Of a stretch of 64,000 nucleotides of DNA, positions 41,652 to 51,221 are shown one piece after another (position 1 is the stretch's first letter; every line of letters begins with the position of its first letter). Source of the DNA: GCA-2717185 sp964474755 (GTDB lineage: Bacteria; Pseudomonadota; Alphaproteobacteria; UBA8366; GCA-2717185); the NCBI GenBank assembly GCA_964474755.1, contig CAYYUG010000001.1:62001-126000 (forward strand), written 5' to 3'. A program made the position numbers and the translations under genes. The notes beneath the pieces are model-generated. The model saw nothing but the letters and a program-made list of their open reading frames with translations. It was not told where the DNA came from and made no database searches.

Positions 41652-42752
41652 CTAAGAATTGGGCGGCGCGGGGTCGAACCGGCCACCGGTCAGCGGCCGT
41701 GGTGCGCGGGTTGTGGTGGGAAAAGTGAGCGGCAGGCCACGCCGCGAACGAACTGCCAGATACGCAAACGCCTGCGCCTCAAGTGCATCACCATCCCAAC
41801 CAACAACTTCGACGGGGTCGACGGGTGCCGCCAAATGCTCCGCCAAACAAGCCATCATAAACCCATTATGCCGACCTCCACCGGTGACAAGCCAACGGGC
41901 AACCGGTTGCGGAAAATAATTGACGGCACGAGCAATTGCTTGCACGGTAAACGAAGCTAGGGTCGCAGCACCGTCCGCTGCATTCATCCCATCAACAGGG
42001 CCACTCGAAAATGAATTCCGGTCGAGAGATTTCGGGGGTGGTCGGTCGAAATAGGCATTGTCGAGTAGGCATCGTAGCGCTTCTGGATCAGAGTGACCGG
42101 AAGCTGCGAGATGACCACCGTCATCATATCGCGCACCGGTATGCGCGTAAGACCAATCGTCTAACATGGCGTTACCCGGTCCCGTGTCGAATGCGATCAG
42201 TGACCCGTCAGATCCGACCCAGGTAACATTGGCAACGCCACCGACATTCAGCACTGCCAGCGGCTTTTCCAGTTCCGCCGCCAGTGCGGCGTGGAAAACC
42301 GGAGCTAGCGGCGCTCCCTCTCCACCCGCCTCCACATCAGCCGTGCGGAAATCCGACACGACATCGATCTCAGTTGCAAGAGCCAGCAGCGCCCCATTGC
42401 CGATCTGCCAAGTGACCCCTTCCTCCGGCCGATGTAACAGTGTTTGACCGTGAAAACCGATCACATTCACCGCGCATGGCAAAATTTCCTGTTGTTGCAG
42501 CAAAGCCAAAACCGCGGCGGAATGAGCCAATGTCAACGCGCGTTCGACCGCTTTAACGTTGGGAATTATCTCGGCTTGATTGATTGCGTCCCTCAACACA
42601 GATCGAACTGTATCATCATAGGGCAGAGACAGGGCGCCACGCGCCTCCACCACGGATTGGCCATCCGTCCACAACAACGCAGCATCAATGCCATCTATGG
42701 AGGTACCGCTCATCAGACCGAGTGCAAGGACCGGCTCGCTCGATCCGCTCAT
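41652..42752 (-). CDS. anmK: Anhydro-N-acetylmuramic acid kinase
   Basis: AnmK phosphorylates 1,6-anhydro-MurNAc released from peptidoglycan and opens its ring, for cell-wall recycling. The 366 residues show the ATPase-fold motif LGLMSGTSIDGIDAAL at the N-terminus, GFHGQTLLHRPE near 105, FDTGPGNAMLDDW near 175 and VTGGGRHNGFMM near 300. The ATG at 42752 gives the usual length; the longer frame runs into the divergent tyrS region. It converges on the alpha/beta hydrolase, its stop abutting that gene's stop. Confidence 0.96.
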   Translation of the reverse strand: MSGSSEPVLALGLMSGTSIDGIDAALLWTDGQSVVEARGALSLPYDDTVRSVLRDAINQAEIIPNVKAVERALTLAHSAAVLALLQQQEILPCAVNVIGFHGQTLLHRPEEGVTWQIGNGALLALATEIDVVSDFRTADVEAGGEGAPLAPVFHAALAAELEKPLAVLNVGGVANVTWVGSDGSLIAFDTGPGNAMLDDWSYAHTGARYDDGGHLAASGHSDPEALRCLLDNAYFDRPPPKSLDRNSFSSGPVDGMNAADGAATLASFTVQAIARAVNYFPQPVARWLVTGGGRHNGFMMACLAEHLAAPVDPVEVVGWDGDALEAQAFAYLAVRSRRGLPLTFPTTTRAPRPLTGGRFDPAPPNS

Positions 42753-42850
42753 AGCCTTTGACCCCCAACCGTTTGTCGACATCTTCGGTTTGTGATAAAC
42801 GACCGCCCCGCAAGAATGCAAGTATGAGCCATAGGCGAATCGACTGTACA

Positions 42851-44104
42851 ATGACTGATTCTAAATCCGAATTCCTGCAAGCCGCTTCAGCACGCGGGTT
42901 TCTCCATCAATGTACGGATTTGGAAGCCTTGGATGCGCTGGCGGAACGCGAGATGATTACCGCTTATATTGGATTCGACGCAACCGCCAATTCTCTGCAC
43001 GCTGGAAGCCTTGTTCCCATCATGCTTCTGCGCTTGTTGCAACGCACAGGGCATAAGCCTCTCGTCCTGATGGGCGGTGGCACGACGAAGGTTGGCGACC
43101 CTTCCGGCAAGGATACGCAGCGCCAGCTACTCAACGAAGCGGACATCGCGTCCAATATTGATGGCATCAAGGGCATATTTGAAAAGTTCCTAGAATTCGG
43201 CGAAAGACCGACGGATGCTGTTCTCGTCAACAATGCTGATTGGCTCGATAGTCTTTCCTACATCGAGTTTCTCCGCGACTATGGACGCCATTTTTCAGTC
43301 AACCGCATGCTCGGTTTTGAGTCTGTCAAGCTGCGGCTAGAACGGGAACAACCGCTTTCCTTCCTGGAATTCAATTATATGGTTCTGCAGTCATACGATT
43401 TCCTGGAGCTTTCGCGTCGGCACAATTGCCGCCTACAGATGGGCGGCTCCGACCAATGGGGAAACATCGTAAGCGGCGCCGACCTAGGGAGACGCCTGGG
43501 CCAAACCGAATTGTTCGGGCTTACCAGTCCACTTTTGACAACTGCGAGCGGGTCTAAGATGGGCAAGACGGCTGACGGCGCGGTATGGCTTAACGAGGAT
43601 CGCCTATCCGCCTATGAATATTGGCAGTATTGGCGCAACACCCATGATGATGATGTTGAACGCTTTCTGAAATTATTTACCGACTTACCACTAGAAGAAA
43701 TCGCCCGTCTCGAGGTGCTGGAGGGGGAGGAACTAAACGACGCTAAGAAGACTCTCGCGCACGAAGCGACCAAACTTTGTCATGGTGAGGCGGCTGCACT
43801 GGCCGCGGCGGAAACGGCAATGAAAACTTTTGAGGAAGGTGGACATGGAGCCGGCCTGCCGAGCGTCGACGTGCCTCTTGGCGAGATCGAAGCGGGGATA
43901 CTTGCTTATGAATTGTTTCGCCGCGCCGGATTGGCGGCGAGTAACGGGGAAGCACGCCGATTAATCAAAGGCGGCGGCGGCCGGGTGAACGATGTGCAGA
44001 TTGGAGATGAGAAAGCGATCATCGCTACCTCCGACATCAATCGGGATGGCGTGATCAAAATCTCGGCTGGCCGCAAGCGCCACACGTTGGTCCGCCCTAT
44101 TTAG
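42851..44104 (+). CDS. tyrS: Tyrosyl-tRNA synthetase
   Basis: The 417-residue class I synthetase has the HIGH-equivalent SLHAGSLVPIM near 46 and the KMSKS-equivalent GSKMGKTADGAVW near 235, the tyrosine pocket QMGGSDQWGNI near 198 and a C-terminal S4 RNA-binding domain (NGEARRLIKGGGGRVND near 370). The start at 42851 (MTDSKSEFLQAASARGF) matches family N-termini. It is divergent from anmK over 98 nt, a common arrangement in alphaproteobacteria. Confidence 0.97.
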   Translation: MTDSKSEFLQAASARGFLHQCTDLEALDALAEREMITAYIGFDATANSLHAGSLVPIMLLRLLQRTGHKPLVLMGGGTTKVGDPSGKDTQRQLLNEADIASNIDGIKGIFEKFLEFGERPTDAVLVNNADWLDSLSYIEFLRDYGRHFSVNRMLGFESVKLRLEREQPLSFLEFNYMVLQSYDFLELSRRHNCRLQMGGSDQWGNIVSGADLGRRLGQTELFGLTSPLLTTASGSKMGKTADGAVWLNEDRLSAYEYWQYWRNTHDDDVERFLKLFTDLPLEEIARLEVLEGEELNDAKKTLAHEATKLCHGEAAALAAAETAMKTFEEGGHGAGLPSVDVPLGEIEAGILAYELFRRAGLAASNGEARRLIKGGGGRVNDVQIGDEKAIIATSDINRDGVIKISAGRKRHTLVRPI

Positions 44105-44115
44105 ACACGACCCGC

Positions 44116-47100
44116 CTATTGCGATTGTAACTGAGCATCTTCACCAGTCAGCGGTTTCGCCTCGCCGCCCACTAAGTTGCGTAAAAAACCCGGTGCCAAT
44201 GCGGACAATGGGTTAACCGACACACGCGGATCTTCAAGCTGTCCCTTCAACACATAGTTCGCAGCAAACACTCCTTCGTTTGGCCCCCCCGTCAGAATTT
44301 CTCCCAAGATGGGGATGTTGCCAAGGACTCTATTTATCGTATAGGCCGGCACTACAGTACCAGAAAGGTCGACGGTTTCGTCGGAGATGTAGATAGTTCC
44401 TTCCACCGTGACGCCGATCGATGACCCGAAGGCACGAGTGTGTTTAATCTCAAGCGCCCCGCCGTAATAGCGAAACTTGCCATCAAGTGTCACGAAGTCG
44501 AGACCTTCCTGCCCGAGTGCAGAAAAAATACCCGTCAAAGACAGAACTTGCAGTACCCGCGCCAAAGCTGGGACCTTGGTCACTTTGAACCCATTGAGCT
44601 TGAATTCGCCAATGATTGGATCACCAGGCGTGAGCATTTTTCCCGTAACCAAGAGACTGCCGCCTTTCAATCGATCCGTCCAGTTGGCCGCTTGCAAAGC
44701 TTGCCCGGCATCTCGAGTCGAAATGCGCAATGAGGTACCGTAATCTTCGGGCACCAATTTGACCGTGAGCCTGCTATCGTTATTGATCCTGGCGTCGACC
44801 TCCACATGACGCCAATTAATACCGTCACTGTCCAACACAGCCTTAACGTCACGCAACCATCTCCCCTCACCCAGCAGCACTTCATCGAAGGATGCACGGA
44901 TACGGAGTGCTCGTCCTTTCTCTACCGCCGCCATATCAACATCGCCATCGTCATTCATGAACGGCGACAGATCAATCCGCTCGCCTGTGAATTCGATATC
45001 GAAGCCGCCATCTTCGGTAGCACTGATGCGTCCCTGCATGCTATTTCCAGAAAACGATAGCTTTCGAAACTCGAGTGTTCGAATATTTCGCAAGTCAGGA
45101 GCCACCTCAATGCGCGCGGACACATGCAAGTCACCTGCTTCAAGGCGTAAATCTTCCACAACAGCCTCGCCTAAAGGCTCCATCGTCATGAATAAGTAAA
45201 GGTTTCCCAGAACCCCCGCGGCTTTGCGCCAACGAATAGCCGGCAAATATAAAGTTGTCTTTGTCAAATCGATTTTCGCAATGGATTCACTGCGACCACC
45301 GGCAAATATCGTATGTGTCACTTCTCCAACTACATCGCCCGCCCCAAACGGAAGGTCATCGATTCTTAGCTTTCGCCGAGCCACGGGGCCAACAACGCCG
45401 CTCACGGTAAAACGCCGATCGAAAGCCGCGGCTGAGAAATTTTCCTCCCAATTAATTTTTAAAGGCACACCATTGAGCAACGCATCACCGAATATCGTCA
45501 TACCATTGCCGGTCAACTGCAGTTCCAGCGTGCCATTGCGCACGGCAAGATCGAAGGGGCCCTTTTTCAAAGCAACGCCCCTCAACGTCGCACCGGCAGC
45601 GACTGCCACCTGCTCAACTTTCAAATCTTTGAGTAATGGAAAGCTGAATACGAGACGCGCAGCCGTTTGGCCGGAGATGGCATCGGAATCAATTCCAAGG
45701 CCAGAAACAAAGTTGAGGGGTTCGCTATCAAGCAGAGAAAGAGCCGCCCCAACCGGGCCCCGTATCATAATATCGATGTCTATATCTTGATCCTCGACAT
45801 CGAGTCCGGTGATGACCGCACTGCCTTCATCCATCTGCAATTCGTTCAGTCGGCCACCAGTGAAAGCGATGTCGAACCGCTTATCGGTAAAGGTAATGTT
45901 AGCAGCGACATCCCGCGCTGTGGGAAGTGGTGTGAGGTAATTGAACTCGACGCCGTGCACCCGGATGGCACCATTCAACGATCCGATGACAGCCCGTGTT
46001 AGGTCGGTCTCCGGAAATCGCGCCACTAGGCTCATGGTAGCATCGTCAACTTCGCCACGGCGAATGTTCTCCAAAACCCACTCGCGGGCATCGATACCAA
46101 CCATTTTTGGCCAATAACGTCGAACCAACGACATGTTGCAATCGGTTACCCCACCGTCAAGACGAAGATTTAGATCACGGCCGAGACGCGTCACGGTAGC
46201 GCGCGCCGTGACCGTGCCACGTTTCAAAGATAATCTGGCCTCTTCGATCCGCACTTCCCGAAACTCACCGGTCGTCTGTCCACGCAAACGCAAAGATTTA
46301 ACGGGTACCGGGTCCGTGTAAATTTCAGGAACGCTGAACGTGCCAGCACCACCATTTAAATCGAACTCGAGCGACATCACATGGCCATCGATCGTTCCAA
46401 CTAAGGCTAATTTGCCATCGATCGGAACATCAACACGAAACTGCTCCACAGGATTTGGTATTGCGGCTGACAGAATTGGCCAACGGACACCTTCGAATTC
46501 GATTCCAGCAGTTATCCCATATCCATCTTCACCGATCGAAATCTCCCCTCGCGCGGCCGCCTCGTTGCTAGTCAGATCAAATCGAATGGTTCGAATGGAG
46601 CCATCGCTCATCATGCGTAATCCAATTTCTCCATCGAGATGCAAACCAAGCTTGGCGAACCTTTGTGCGATTGGTTTCAGCGAGCCGCGCAAAAATGGTG
46701 TCGGGTCCAGCTCACTAAATCCGAATGTCGCGTCGATGATACCGGTCTCTGTCTCGTAAGCGGCATTGCCAGTGACACGGCTTTGCTGTCCCTCAAATTC
46801 AATGTCGAAGTCAACATTTGCACTAATGCCAAGAACATTCCGTTCAAAGGCAAGGTCCGCCCGTGGTGCATGCCAAATTTGTCGAAGTTGCCGGTCGTCA
46901 AGGAAAAGGTCAGCCTCGATGATGGCGACGCGTTTCAGGTACCCCAGCGGCCGAGAGCGATCCGATTCCGACAACAATTCAGAGATCAGCCACTCTAGAA
47001 CTGGGTTTTCCGGACCGGCGAGATCGTCCAACGTATCACCAGATTTCGCAAAACCAATCGCGAAAGCTCCATCTTCGTTACGCAAGACCGAAACACTGGG

Positions 47101-47460
47101 ACGTACGATCTCGAAGTAGGTAGGTGCGATTTTCGCTTGAAGCAACGCCTGTAACGAAAGCCCTAGCGACACCTCAGGTAGTTCGGCGATAACGCGGCGT
47201 TCTAAATCCAGGACACGGACATCACTCACCATTAAATTGGCGGCCCGTTGCCAGCCTGCCCACTGCAATTGGGTCGCTTTGATATCAACCACAATTGTGC
47301 TGTCCGCGGGCGACAATGCATCTTCTATATAGGGTGTAAGGAAGGTGAGTGGGATCGGCCCACTCCATAACCACCAGGCACCGGCAAGCAGCAAAACAGC
47401 GAAACCCGCTACCAGACCGGCCAGTAATTCGAGAAAGGTTTTTGTCGTGCGGCGGATCAC
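44116..47460 (-). CDS. YhdP/AsmA-like family protein (DUF3971 and AsmA-like C-terminal domains)
   Basis: This 1114-residue protein has one N-terminal membrane anchor (FLELLAGLVAGFAVLLLAGA at about 10-30) and a very long beta-rich periplasmic part, typical of YhdP/AsmA-like repeating beta-groove proteins. The C-terminal region (VTVEGTIYISDETVDLSGTV, PAYTINRVLGNIPILGEIL) is the AsmA_2-type terminal domain. Such proteins are thought to bridge the periplasm and move phospholipids to the outer membrane. The gene is monocistronic, convergent with tyrS (11 nt apart). Confidence 0.88.
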   Translation of the reverse strand: MIRRTTKTFLELLAGLVAGFAVLLLAGAWWLWSGPIPLTFLTPYIEDALSPADSTIVVDIKATQLQWAGWQRAANLMVSDVRVLDLERRVIAELPEVSLGLSLQALLQAKIAPTYFEIVRPSVSVLRNEDGAFAIGFAKSGDTLDDLAGPENPVLEWLISELLSESDRSRPLGYLKRVAIIEADLFLDDRQLRQIWHAPRADLAFERNVLGISANVDFDIEFEGQQSRVTGNAAYETETGIIDATFGFSELDPTPFLRGSLKPIAQRFAKLGLHLDGEIGLRMMSDGSIRTIRFDLTSNEAAARGEISIGEDGYGITAGIEFEGVRWPILSAAIPNPVEQFRVDVPIDGKLALVGTIDGHVMSLEFDLNGGAGTFSVPEIYTDPVPVKSLRLRGQTTGEFREVRIEEARLSLKRGTVTARATVTRLGRDLNLRLDGGVTDCNMSLVRRYWPKMVGIDAREWVLENIRRGEVDDATMSLVARFPETDLTRAVIGSLNGAIRVHGVEFNYLTPLPTARDVAANITFTDKRFDIAFTGGRLNELQMDEGSAVITGLDVEDQDIDIDIMIRGPVGAALSLLDSEPLNFVSGLGIDSDAISGQTAARLVFSFPLLKDLKVEQVAVAAGATLRGVALKKGPFDLAVRNGTLELQLTGNGMTIFGDALLNGVPLKINWEENFSAAAFDRRFTVSGVVGPVARRKLRIDDLPFGAGDVVGEVTHTIFAGGRSESIAKIDLTKTTLYLPAIRWRKAAGVLGNLYLFMTMEPLGEAVVEDLRLEAGDLHVSARIEVAPDLRNIRTLEFRKLSFSGNSMQGRISATEDGGFDIEFTGERIDLSPFMNDDGDVDMAAVEKGRALRIRASFDEVLLGEGRWLRDVKAVLDSDGINWRHVEVDARINNDSRLTVKLVPEDYGTSLRISTRDAGQALQAANWTDRLKGGSLLVTGKMLTPGDPIIGEFKLNGFKVTKVPALARVLQVLSLTGIFSALGQEGLDFVTLDGKFRYYGGALEIKHTRAFGSSIGVTVEGTIYISDETVDLSGTVVPAYTINRVLGNIPILGEILTGGPNEGVFAANYVLKGQLEDPRVSVNPLSALAPGFLRNLVGGEAKPLTGEDAQLQSQ

Positions 47461-47844
47461 CTGGTGCGCCGTTTCTTCAGTACATGAAACAATATAAACA
47501 GTTTAAGGCTTCTGCCTAGGGATAACGCTCTCAAGGATTATCACGAATGAAAGTTTTATGCCTACTCGCCGGGTAAACTTCAAAGCGTATAAAGCGTATT
47601 CGGCCTGTGGCAACGACTGCAAAGTGTCTTTCGGCTCACCTGCGAGGGAACGTTTGACTAAGGTCACGCGGCGGCAGGGCAACTCAATTTTTTTCAAAGC
47701 CGGTGCAGTGGATTGTTTTGAGTATCATAAACACTGTATCCGTAAAACCGCGGCCAAAGTGTATATCCAGTGCGACCAATTGATCACTGCTCCGGAAGGA
47801 CCTATACGTGTTGCACAATAGGATGAAGTCAGGGAGACCGTGAA
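47461..47844. other. Intergenic region, nothing convincing
   Basis: These 384 bases separate the divergent YhdP-like and peroxiredoxin genes. An 87-codon plus-strand frame (47558-47821) is Cys- and Lys-rich but has no ribosome binding site and matches no family; opposite frames are equally long. Promoters for both flanking genes must lie here. The peroxiredoxin ribosome binding site CAGGGAGA is visible at its right edge. Confidence 0.5.
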
Positions 47845-48309
47845 ATGAGCGTGCTGTCAGGAGAAAATGCACCCAACTTCAATCACCCGACCGGCGACGG
47901 CGGCGAATGCAAGCTCTCTGATTTCAAAGGCAAACCGCTGGTTCTCTATTTCTATCCCAAGGGCGACACGCCCGGCTGCACGACGGAAGCGCAAGGCTTT
48001 CGCGACGCGATGGCAGAATTTGCGAAATTCGACGCCACAATCGTAGGTGTCTCGAAAGACACAGTAAAGAAACATGACCGGTTCAAAGCCCGCCATGATC
48101 TCAACTTTACGTTAATTTCCGACGAGGACGGGACGTTGTGCGAGGCTTACGGTGTTTGGGTCGAAAAGAATTTGTATGGCCGCAAATATATGGGGATCGA
48201 AAGGTCGACCTACCTGATTGATGGGGAAGGTAAGATTGCCAAGGTCTGGCGGAAGGTCCGGGTCAAGGGCCATGTCGACAATGTCCTCGAAGCCGTTCAG
48301 GCACTCTAG
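47845..48309 (+). CDS. bcp: Thioredoxin-dependent peroxiredoxin, BCP/PrxQ type
   Basis: The 154-residue peroxiredoxin has the peroxidatic Cys in PKGDTPGCTTEAQGFRD near 46 and the SDEDGTLCEAYGVW segment. The resolving Cys five residues after the peroxidatic one in E. coli BCP is absent here (Gln/Gly region), so the enzyme is either 1-Cys or uses the Cys near residue 93. It reduces hydroperoxides in the cytoplasm. It is 20 nt upstream of an aminotransferase gene on the same strand. Confidence 0.95.
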   Translation: MSVLSGENAPNFNHPTGDGGECKLSDFKGKPLVLYFYPKGDTPGCTTEAQGFRDAMAEFAKFDATIVGVSKDTVKKHDRFKARHDLNFTLISDEDGTLCEAYGVWVEKNLYGRKYMGIERSTYLIDGEGKIAKVWRKVRVKGHVDNVLEAVQAL

Positions 48310-48329
48310 AACAAGGCTCGTCCGTACCC

Positions 48330-49493
48330 ATGGCAAATGACGCCCGTATCCGCCCGATATTGCACCACTTACAACCGCAAGGCATTTCGGAAATCTCGGA
48401 ATATGGAGCCGATTTCGACGGTGTCATTCCGATGTGGTTCGGCGAATCGGATCTGGTCACACCAGAACCGCCCCGACGCGCTCTAATCGAATCCCTTGAG
48501 AGCGGCAAAACCTTTTATCAGGCACAGAACGGCCATCTGGCTCTGCGGGAAACAATTGCCGCCTACGATACACGGCTGCACAGCAAGCCCGTCGCCGCCG
48601 ATCGCATCACGGTGACGGCCTCCGGGATGACGGCACTGCACATCGCCTTACAGACGATCGTCGATGCCGGCGAAAACATCGTGCTGGTGACACCAATCTG
48701 GCCAAATGCACCGGCGACCATGCAGATCATGGGCGCTGAGCCACGACGCGTTAGTCTTATATCTCAGCCGAGTGGGCGCTGGACACTCGATCTCGACCGC
48801 CTATTCGACGCTTGCGATGACAAGACGCGCGGGGTTTTCGTCAACTCACCCAACAACCCAACGGGTTGGATGTGCAGCCAGGGGGAACAACAGGCGATCC
48901 TCGACTTCGCGCGCGAACGCGGCATCTGGATCATAGCTGACGAGGTCTATCACCGCATCACCTACGACCAAGAAACCGCGCCTTCCTTTCTAGATCTGGC
49001 AGAGCCAGACGATCCGGTGCTCGGAATTAATAGTTTCTCGAAAAGCTGGGCAATGACCGGCTGGCGTCTAGGCTGGCTAACTGGCCCACCCTCAATTTTC
49101 GATACGCTGGGCCTTATGGTCCAGTACACCAATAGCAACTCGCCGGAATTTATCCAGGACGCTGGCGTCGCCGCCATCGAACAGTGCGAGGATTTCGTCG
49201 CAAGGTTCCGGGATTATTGCTCGGCCGGGCGGAAGGTCGTCCAAGACATATTGGCTGGTGCGAACCGCATTCGCTATTCGCAACCCGAAGCTGCTTTCTA
49301 CGCGTTTCTCGAAGTCGAAGGGGAGCGGGACAGCATGGCGCTCGCCCGGCGTCTTGTCCGCGAAGCGAGGGTCGGCGTCGCGCCAGGTATGTCATTTGGG
49401 GAGGAAAGCGAAGGCTGGCTTCGTCTATGCTTCGCACAAGACCCGGAACTGCTGCGCACTGGACTCGAACGCATGGCGGACACACTTCGCTAG
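48330..49493 (+). CDS. Class I/II pyridoxal phosphate-dependent aminotransferase
   Basis: The 387-residue fold type I enzyme has TASGMTALHIAL near 90, NSPNNPTGWMCS near 170, DEVYHRITYD near 200 and the Schiff-base Lys in NSFSKSWAMTGWRLGW near 235, with the terminal Arg in LRLCFAQD. It resembles aspartate/aromatic aminotransferases that use 2-oxoglutarate; substrate specificity is unknown. A related aminotransferase lies at 61 kb. It is followed after 69 nt by a FAH-family gene. Confidence 0.93.
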   Translation: MANDARIRPILHHLQPQGISEISEYGADFDGVIPMWFGESDLVTPEPPRRALIESLESGKTFYQAQNGHLALRETIAAYDTRLHSKPVAADRITVTASGMTALHIALQTIVDAGENIVLVTPIWPNAPATMQIMGAEPRRVSLISQPSGRWTLDLDRLFDACDDKTRGVFVNSPNNPTGWMCSQGEQQAILDFARERGIWIIADEVYHRITYDQETAPSFLDLAEPDDPVLGINSFSKSWAMTGWRLGWLTGPPSIFDTLGLMVQYTNSNSPEFIQDAGVAAIEQCEDFVARFRDYCSAGRKVVQDILAGANRIRYSQPEAAFYAFLEVEGERDSMALARRLVREARVGVAPGMSFGEESEGWLRLCFAQDPELLRTGLERMADTLR

Positions 49494-49562
49494 AATCAAG
49501 GTGCTGAAGTGCGACACGTGGCGTAGTATCCCTCAAACGTGAATTCTGGGAGGACCAGTCCA

Positions 49563-50408
49563 ATGAAATTACTTCGTTACGGGCCCGACGGGGCCGAGAA
49601 GCCTGGCATGTTAGACAGCGACGGCGCCATCCGCGACCTGTCGGGCTTGGTCAGCGATATCGCGGGTGAAGCGATCACGCCAGAGGGCTTGAACAAGCTG
49701 GGCGCGGTGGAGCCCGCATCGCTGCCAAAGGTTGATGGAAATCCCCGCATAGGTCCCTGCGTCGGTGATGTCGGCAAGTTCATGTGCATTGGGCTGAACT
49801 ATTCCGACCACGCGGCGGAGACCGGCGGCGAGGTGCCCTCGGAACCTATCCTGTTCATGAAGGCAAACAGCGCCATCACTGGACCCAACGACGATGTGAT
49901 CATTCCCCGCGGCTCGGTACAGACCGATTGGGAGGTCGAACTCGGCTTCGTCATTGGTAAACCGGGCAAGCACATCTCCGAGGCTGACGCGATGAGCCAC
50001 ATTGCCGGCTATTGCGTAGTGAACGACGTCTCCGAACGCGAGTTCCAGATCCGCATGCAAGGCCAGTGGACCAAGGGCAAGAGCTGCGACACGTTCGGCC
50101 CGCTCGGCCCCTGGCTAGTCACCGCCAACGAGGTCGACGACCCGCAGGCACTTGCCCTGTGGACCGAGGTCAACGGCCACCGCTACCAGGACGGCAACAC
50201 AAACACGATGGTCTATGGCGTGCAGTTCCTGGTAAGCTACCTTAGCAAATTCATGACCCTCCAGACCGGTGACGTGGTAGCAACCGGCACGCCACCGGGC
50301 GTTGGGATGGGTCAAAAGCCGCGTGTTTTTCTAAAACCGGGTGACGTCATGCGCCTCGGCGTGCAAGGCCTCGGTGAGCAGGAGCAGAAGCTAGTCACAG
50401 ACGACTAG
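49563..50408 (+). CDS. Fumarylacetoacetate hydrolase family protein
   Basis: The 281 residues have the FAH C-domain: CIGLNYSDHAAETGG near 79, FMKANSAITGPNDDVIIP near 98, the metal-ligand acids in TDWEVELGFVIGKPG near 125, NDVSEREFQ near 155 and TGTPPGVGMGQKP near 247. Family members cleave C-C bonds in acylpyruvates or hydrate 2-oxo-dienoates. The ATG at 49563 has GGGAGG about 10 nt upstream, which excludes the longer frame. Likely in an operon with the DUF455 and RidA-type genes. Confidence 0.94.
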   Translation: MKLLRYGPDGAEKPGMLDSDGAIRDLSGLVSDIAGEAITPEGLNKLGAVEPASLPKVDGNPRIGPCVGDVGKFMCIGLNYSDHAAETGGEVPSEPILFMKANSAITGPNDDVIIPRGSVQTDWEVELGFVIGKPGKHISEADAMSHIAGYCVVNDVSEREFQIRMQGQWTKGKSCDTFGPLGPWLVTANEVDDPQALALWTEVNGHRYQDGNTNTMVYGVQFLVSYLSKFMTLQTGDVVATGTPPGVGMGQKPRVFLKPGDVMRLGVQGLGEQEQKLVTDD

Positions 50409-50421
50409 CCCTCGAGCGGTC

Positions 50422-51210
50422 ATGTCTCTGACACGATCCGCCTGCACGATTCTGCAAACCGCCTGTCCCGCGGCGAAAGCGGCACTGTCGCGTGAGACCG
50501 CAGCGGCCTGGCGGGAAGGAGGTATAGCAGAAATCGGGGACAGCCGGCCGCCCAAGCGGCCGGCGCGGCCGGAAGTGCCCATTCTGCTGCCGCCGCAGAA
50601 AATGCCGCGACGACGAGGCACCACCGGGCGGATCGCCCTGCTGCACGCAATCGCCCATATCGAGTTCAATGCCATCGATCTCGCCTGGGACATGATCGCC
50701 CGCTTCTCCGACCCTGGCCTGCCGCGAAATTTTTATGACGACTGGGTAAAAGTAGGAGACGAGGAGGCCAAACATTTTTTACTCCTGTCAAAACGCCTGG
50801 AAACGTTGAATGGCCGGTATGGCGACATGCCCGCGCATGACGGGCTATGGCAGGCAGCGCGGGCAACCGCGCACGATGTTTTGGCCCGCCTGGCGATCGC
50901 ACCCCTCGTGCTCGAAGCGCGCGGCCTTGATGTCACGCCGGGGATGATTGACCGTTTTGAGCACTCCGAGGACATCGAAAGCGTCGCCATCCTGCAGATT
51001 ATTCTTGCCGACGAGATTGGGCACGTTGCCATCGGCCAACAATGGTTCGCCCACATCGCCACCGCGCGCGGCTTGGACCCCATAGCGAGCTTTCACGCCC
51101 TTGTTCGGAAGCACTACCGGGGACGGCTCAAGCCGCCGTTCAACAAAGCTAGCCGCGACGCCGCCGGACTTCATGCCAATTGGTACGAGCCGCTCGTCGC
51201 CCTAAGTTGA
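50422..51210 (+). CDS. DUF455 (COG2833) ferritin-like protein
   Basis: This 262-residue protein belongs to DUF455, a ferritin-like four-helix family. Putative metal ligands are ExxH-like pairs in AHIEFNAIDLAWD near 75, DEEAKHFLLLS near 110 and DEIGHVAIGQQWF near 193, with the Glu in LEARGLDVTP near 160. The biochemical role is not established; the diiron-type ligand set suggests an oxygenase or oxidase. It follows FAH by 13 nt and precedes the RidA-family gene by 11 nt. Confidence 0.9.
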   Translation: MSLTRSACTILQTACPAAKAALSRETAAAWREGGIAEIGDSRPPKRPARPEVPILLPPQKMPRRRGTTGRIALLHAIAHIEFNAIDLAWDMIARFSDPGLPRNFYDDWVKVGDEEAKHFLLLSKRLETLNGRYGDMPAHDGLWQAARATAHDVLARLAIAPLVLEARGLDVTPGMIDRFEHSEDIESVAILQIILADEIGHVAIGQQWFAHIATARGLDPIASFHALVRKHYRGRLKPPFNKASRDAAGLHANWYEPLVALS

Positions 51211-51221
51211 TGGAGACAATA

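Noticed and set aside
47558..47821. 87-codon plus-strand frame upstream of bcp
   Set aside because: No ribosome binding site, several rare and Cys-rich segments without a pattern, and equally long frames on the other strand.
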